Source of the DNA: Lachnospiraceae bacterium
Lineage (GTDB): Bacteria > Bacillota > Clostridia > Lachnospirales > Lachnospiraceae
Assembly: GCA_017440575.1 (NCBI GenBank)
Contig: JAFSGY010000084.1
Span: 1-34,066, forward strand
DNA: 34,066 nt
Direction: 5' to 3'
Shown: positions 31,790-34,066 of the stretch, piece by piece
Layout: every line of letters starts with the position of its first letter
Position numbering within the stretch: the stretch's first letter is position 1
Notes under the pieces: model-generated
Told to the model about the DNA's origin: nothing
Databases searched by the model: none
What the model saw: only the letters and a program-made list of their open reading frames with translations
Program-made: the position numbers and the translations under genes

Positions 31790-33049
31790 ATGAAAATGGA
31801 AAATCAGTATTTTATTGATTCAGAGCATCTATCAGTGGAAGCAATCAAGATAAAACACAGATTAGAAAGTGATCCGTTATCAAGAAAAAATCATATGGAA
31901 TATTTACCGGGGATGGAACAGATAGAGTCTGATATCTGTGAAAAAGTCATTACACAAATGAACGCTTATGATTATTTTCAATATAAGGAAGAAGATGTAA
32001 AAGCAGCGTTAGAGCATGAGAGCTGTACTATAGAAGATTTTAAAGCATTGTTATCTCCGGCAGCAGAGCCATTTTTGGAGCAGATGGCACAAAGGGCAAG
32101 AATAGAAACGAGAAAACATTTTGGGAATACCGTATATCTCTTTACTCCGTTATATATAGCCAATTATTGTGAGAATTATTGTGTTTACTGCGGATTCAAT
32201 TGTTATAACCATATCAGGCGTATGAAACTTTCTATGGAGCAGATAGAGCAGGAGATGAGAGTCATCGCAGAGTCAGGAATGGAAGAAATACTGATTCTGA
32301 CAGGTGAAAGTCGTGCAATGAGTGACATAGAATATATTGGTGAAGCCTGTAAACTGGCACATAAATACTTTAGAATGGTTGGCTTGGAAATCTATCCCGT
32401 TAATACACAGGAGTATCGTTATCTGCATGAATGTGGGGCAGATTATGTTACTGTTTTTCAGGAAACTTATGATGCTGAGAAATACGAAACTCTACATTTA
32501 TTAGGACACAAGCGAGTTTGGCCATATCGCTTCGATGCACAGGAAAGAGCGTTACGAGGTGGAATGCGAGGTGTTGCTTTCTCCGCCTTGCTTGGACTTG
32601 CAGACTTTCGTAAGGATGCGCTTGCAAGTGCTTTGCATGTTTATTATTTGCAAAGAAAATATCCACAGGCAGAGATGTCACTATCCTGTCCGCGTTTAAG
32701 ACCTATCATTAATAATGATAGAATTAATCCGTTGGATGTTCATGAAAAGCAGCTTTGTCAGATTATCTGTGCGTATCGTATTTTTCTTCCTTTTGTTGGA
32801 ATAACGGTTTCGTCCCGTGAGAGTGCGAAGTTTCGTAATGGAATTGTGAAAATAGCAGCAACGAAGGTTTCAGCAGGTGTTTCTACAGGAATTGGTGATC
32901 ATGAAAGTAAGTATACAGGAAAGGAGAGCGAAAGCGCAGTGGGTGATGAGCAGTTTGAAATTAACGATAGTCGCAACCTTGAGACAATGTATCGGGATAT
33001 GGAAAAGGAAGGCTTACAGCCTGTGCTGAATGACTATTTGTATGTCTGA
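31790..33049 (+). CDS. thiH: 2-iminoacetate synthase ThiH (radical SAM tyrosine lyase)
   Basis: Cleaves tyrosine to dehydroglycine and p-cresol, supplying the glycine-derived unit to ThiG; the oxygen-sensitive alternative to ThiO, fitting an anaerobe. The [4Fe-4S] motif CENYCVYC (C-x3-C-x2-C) follows LFTPLYIANY as in the family, with GFNCYNHIRR after it; ILILTGES and FQETYDAEKYE are further conserved stretches, and VSSRESAKFRN near the C-terminus is typical. Length about 419 is normal. AAAGG (31778-31782) is 7 nt before ATG 31790 but only 1 nt before the in-frame ATG 31784, so I choose 31790. The next gene overlaps its end. Confidence 0.95.
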   Translation: MKMENQYFIDSEHLSVEAIKIKHRLESDPLSRKNHMEYLPGMEQIESDICEKVITQMNAYDYFQYKEEDVKAALEHESCTIEDFKALLSPAAEPFLEQMAQRARIETRKHFGNTVYLFTPLYIANYCENYCVYCGFNCYNHIRRMKLSMEQIEQEMRVIAESGMEEILILTGESRAMSDIEYIGEACKLAHKYFRMVGLEIYPVNTQEYRYLHECGADYVTVFQETYDAEKYETLHLLGHKRVWPYRFDAQERALRGGMRGVAFSALLGLADFRKDALASALHVYYLQRKYPQAEMSLSCPRLRPIINNDRINPLDVHEKQLCQIICAYRIFLPFVGITVSSRESAKFRNGIVKIAATKVSAGVSTGIGDHESKYTGKESESAVGDEQFEINDSRNLETMYRDMEKEGLQPVLNDYLYV

Positions 33050-33596
33050 TATTTTATGTGTGACAAATCGTAAGCTCTGTAAAAAGGATTTTCTTGTTCG
33101 TATCGAAGAGATTGCAAGAATGAAACCTGCTGGAATGATTCTGCGAGAGAAAGACTTAACGCAGGAAGAGTATAAAGTGCTGGCGAGGGATGTAATAAAA
33201 ATCTGTAGAAAATATGGTGTTCCTTGTATTTTGCATCATTTTACAAAGGTAGCAAAGGAATGGAATGTAAATGCGATACACGTGTCACTTCCTGTTCTAT
33301 GTGCTATGACAGAGGAAGAAAAGAAAGCATTTACAATACTTGGTGCTTCCTGTCATTCTGTAGAAGATGCTATAAAAGCCAAGGAGCTTGGCTGTACCTA
33401 CATTATTGCAGGGCATATCTTTGCAACGGATTGTAAAAAAAATATTCCACCAAGAGGCTTGGAATTCTTAAGACAGGTATGTCATACGGTCGATATACCA
33501 GTGTATGCAATCGGGGGAGTAAACGCTGAGAATATGGAGCTGGTAAAAGAAGCAGGAGCAGCAGGAGGTTGTATGATGAGTGGGTTCATGCAGTAA
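33042..33596 (+). CDS. tenI: Thiamine phosphate synthase superfamily protein, TenI-like
   Basis: A short TIM-barrel protein of the ThiE/TenI superfamily, about 184 residues. ILCVTNRKLC and MILREKDL are shared by both. AGHIFATDCKKNIPPRGL resembles thiazole tautomerase TenI (G-H-V-F-x-T-D-C-K-K) more than the ThiE pattern (GPIFPTxTK), and the ThiE HLGQxD-type segment reads HVSLPVL. I therefore favour TenI, which isomerises the ThiG product, but it would commonly be labelled thiE. ATG 33042 overlaps the thiH end by 8 bases; an in-frame ATG at 33030 is possible. Neither has a strong ribosome site, suggesting coupling to thiH. Confidence 0.8.
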   Translation: MSDILCVTNRKLCKKDFLVRIEEIARMKPAGMILREKDLTQEEYKVLARDVIKICRKYGVPCILHHFTKVAKEWNVNAIHVSLPVLCAMTEEEKKAFTILGASCHSVEDAIKAKELGCTYIIAGHIFATDCKKNIPPRGLEFLRQVCHTVDIPVYAIGGVNAENMELVKEAGAAGGCMMSGFMQ

Positions 33597-33616
33597 AACT
33601 GAAGTTGCATTTGAAA

Positions 33617-33653
33617 ATCAAAAGGGCATATGTCTATGATATGCCCTTTTGAT
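33617..33653. terminator. Strong hairpin ending the thiamine operon
   Basis: ATCAAAAGGGCATAT (33617-33631) and ATATGCCCTTTTGAT (33639-33653) form a perfect 15-bp stem; the Ts are inside the 3' arm. From 33654 to 33846 I see only AT-rich DNA and no gene. Confidence 0.8.
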
Positions 33654-33846
33654 ATGTTAAATACTTAATTGCTTATACATCTGTTTTACTGTATAACGAT
33701 AGGTTAGGGGAGGGTAAAATATTTTGTGTAAACCTCTTAGATTAATGAAAAATATCTGTTGAGATTTATATATTTTAAGGCGGAAGAGAAAGAATTTGAG
33801 TTGTTTCTATTTTTGCCAGTGAATTCTTAGATATAAGGTAGTATGG

Positions 33847-33874
33847 AAAAAGGTCGCAAAGCTGCGACCTTTTT
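33847..33874. terminator. Bidirectional intrinsic terminator
   Basis: AAAAAGGTCGCA (33847-33858) and TGCGACCTTTTT (33863-33874), 12 bp perfect with an AAGC loop. It lies 16 bp past the stop of the minus-strand gene at the window end, and would end it. Confidence 0.9.
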
Positions 33875-33890
33875 GTAAAAAACAAATCAT

Positions 33891-34066
33891 TTAATCCTCA
33901 ATTAATCGTAATCCGGCGGTATCTGTTACTGGAAGGGAGAAGACAATAGATTTAGCCTTGCTGTCCAGTCCGGCATCCTTCATAATCGCCTGCATGATAG
34001 CATTTTTCTGTTCGGTCTTGGTAACGATGAAGACCATTTCTTTTTCCGCAGCTAGTGAAACACCCA
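33891..34066 (-). CDS. P-II-like nitrogen-regulator family protein, 3' end only
   Basis: The last 57 codons and stop of a minus-strand gene that continues beyond the window. The readable tail includes GVSLAAEKEMVFIVTKTEQK, then NAIMQAIMKDAGLDSKAK, then SIVFSLPVTDTAGLRLIED. The pattern of a hydrophobic strand with VTK, a helix IMQAIMKDAGL and the closing FSLPV-D-AGL resembles C-terminal halves of P-II (GlnB/GlnK)-like proteins from Clostridia. The effector and partner are unknown, and the T-loop region is outside the window. Confidence 0.65.
   Translation of the reverse strand, partial: GVSLAAEKEMVFIVTKTEQKNAIMQAIMKDAGLDSKAKSIVFSLPVTDTAGLRLIED

Noticed and set aside
1-34066. CRISPR arrays, tRNA or rRNA genes, prophage attachment sites
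   Set aside because: No regularly spaced direct repeats, tRNA-like cloverleaf with T-loop GGTTCGA, rRNA motifs or integrase genes were noticed by reading; a tool scan would be more reliable.

Overview
The window looks like chromosome of a low-to-mid GC, Gram-positive anaerobe of the class Clostridia, most likely a gut Lachnospiraceae. Reasons: AT-rich intergenic DNA, strong AGGAGG-type ribosome binding sites, near-consensus sigma-A promoters, oxygen-sensitive ThiH rather than ThiO for thiamine, an Rpn-type PD-(D/E)XK protein of a kind common in that family, and several GGDEF/EAL proteins. The taxonomic call is an inference; no rRNA gene is present.

Layout. Bases 1-194 form one long imperfect hairpin (a candidate dispersed repeat). 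A minus-strand pair follows: a MATE transporter, then a 2-isopropylmalate synthase fused to an AraC-type DNA-binding domain. Diverging from it is an acyl-CoA ligase, which converges on a metal-dependent amidohydrolase at a shared terminator. Next come a GGDEF protein with a degenerate EAL and a C-terminal LamG-like domain, then an exported Ig-like protein with an RND efflux adaptor and pump (8.7-14.0 kb), an Rpn-like protein, and a copper operon (csoR-copA with a copZ module fused in frame). From 18.3 kb: a response regulator with REC, degenerate GGDEF and intact EAL, a HGSNAT-like membrane acyltransferase, a DUF2156-GNAT fusion with a second MATE pump, and sstT. From 25.9 kb: a small operon of a rhomboid-like protein, an unusually short alpha/beta hydrolase and a TetR regulator.

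The most striking region is 27,965-28,424, the leader of an archaeal-type aspartyl-tRNA synthetase gene. A strong promoter is followed by a 16-residue ORF ending Asn-Arg-Asp-Asp-Asp-stop, then by mutually exclusive RNA stems and an intrinsic terminator. No T-box is visible. It reads as a ribosome-mediated attenuator that senses Asp (and perhaps Asn) tRNA charging.

The window closes with a TPP-riboswitch-controlled thiamine thiazole operon (thiS-thiF-thiG-thiH and a TenI/ThiE-like gene) and the 3' end of a minus-strand P-II-like gene.

Themes: metabolic control placed close to the genes controlled (LeuA-AraC fusion, Asp/Asn leader peptide, TPP riboswitch, CsoR operator between -35 and -10), a possible c-di-GMP synthase/phosphodiesterase pair with reciprocally degenerate domains, and several export systems.
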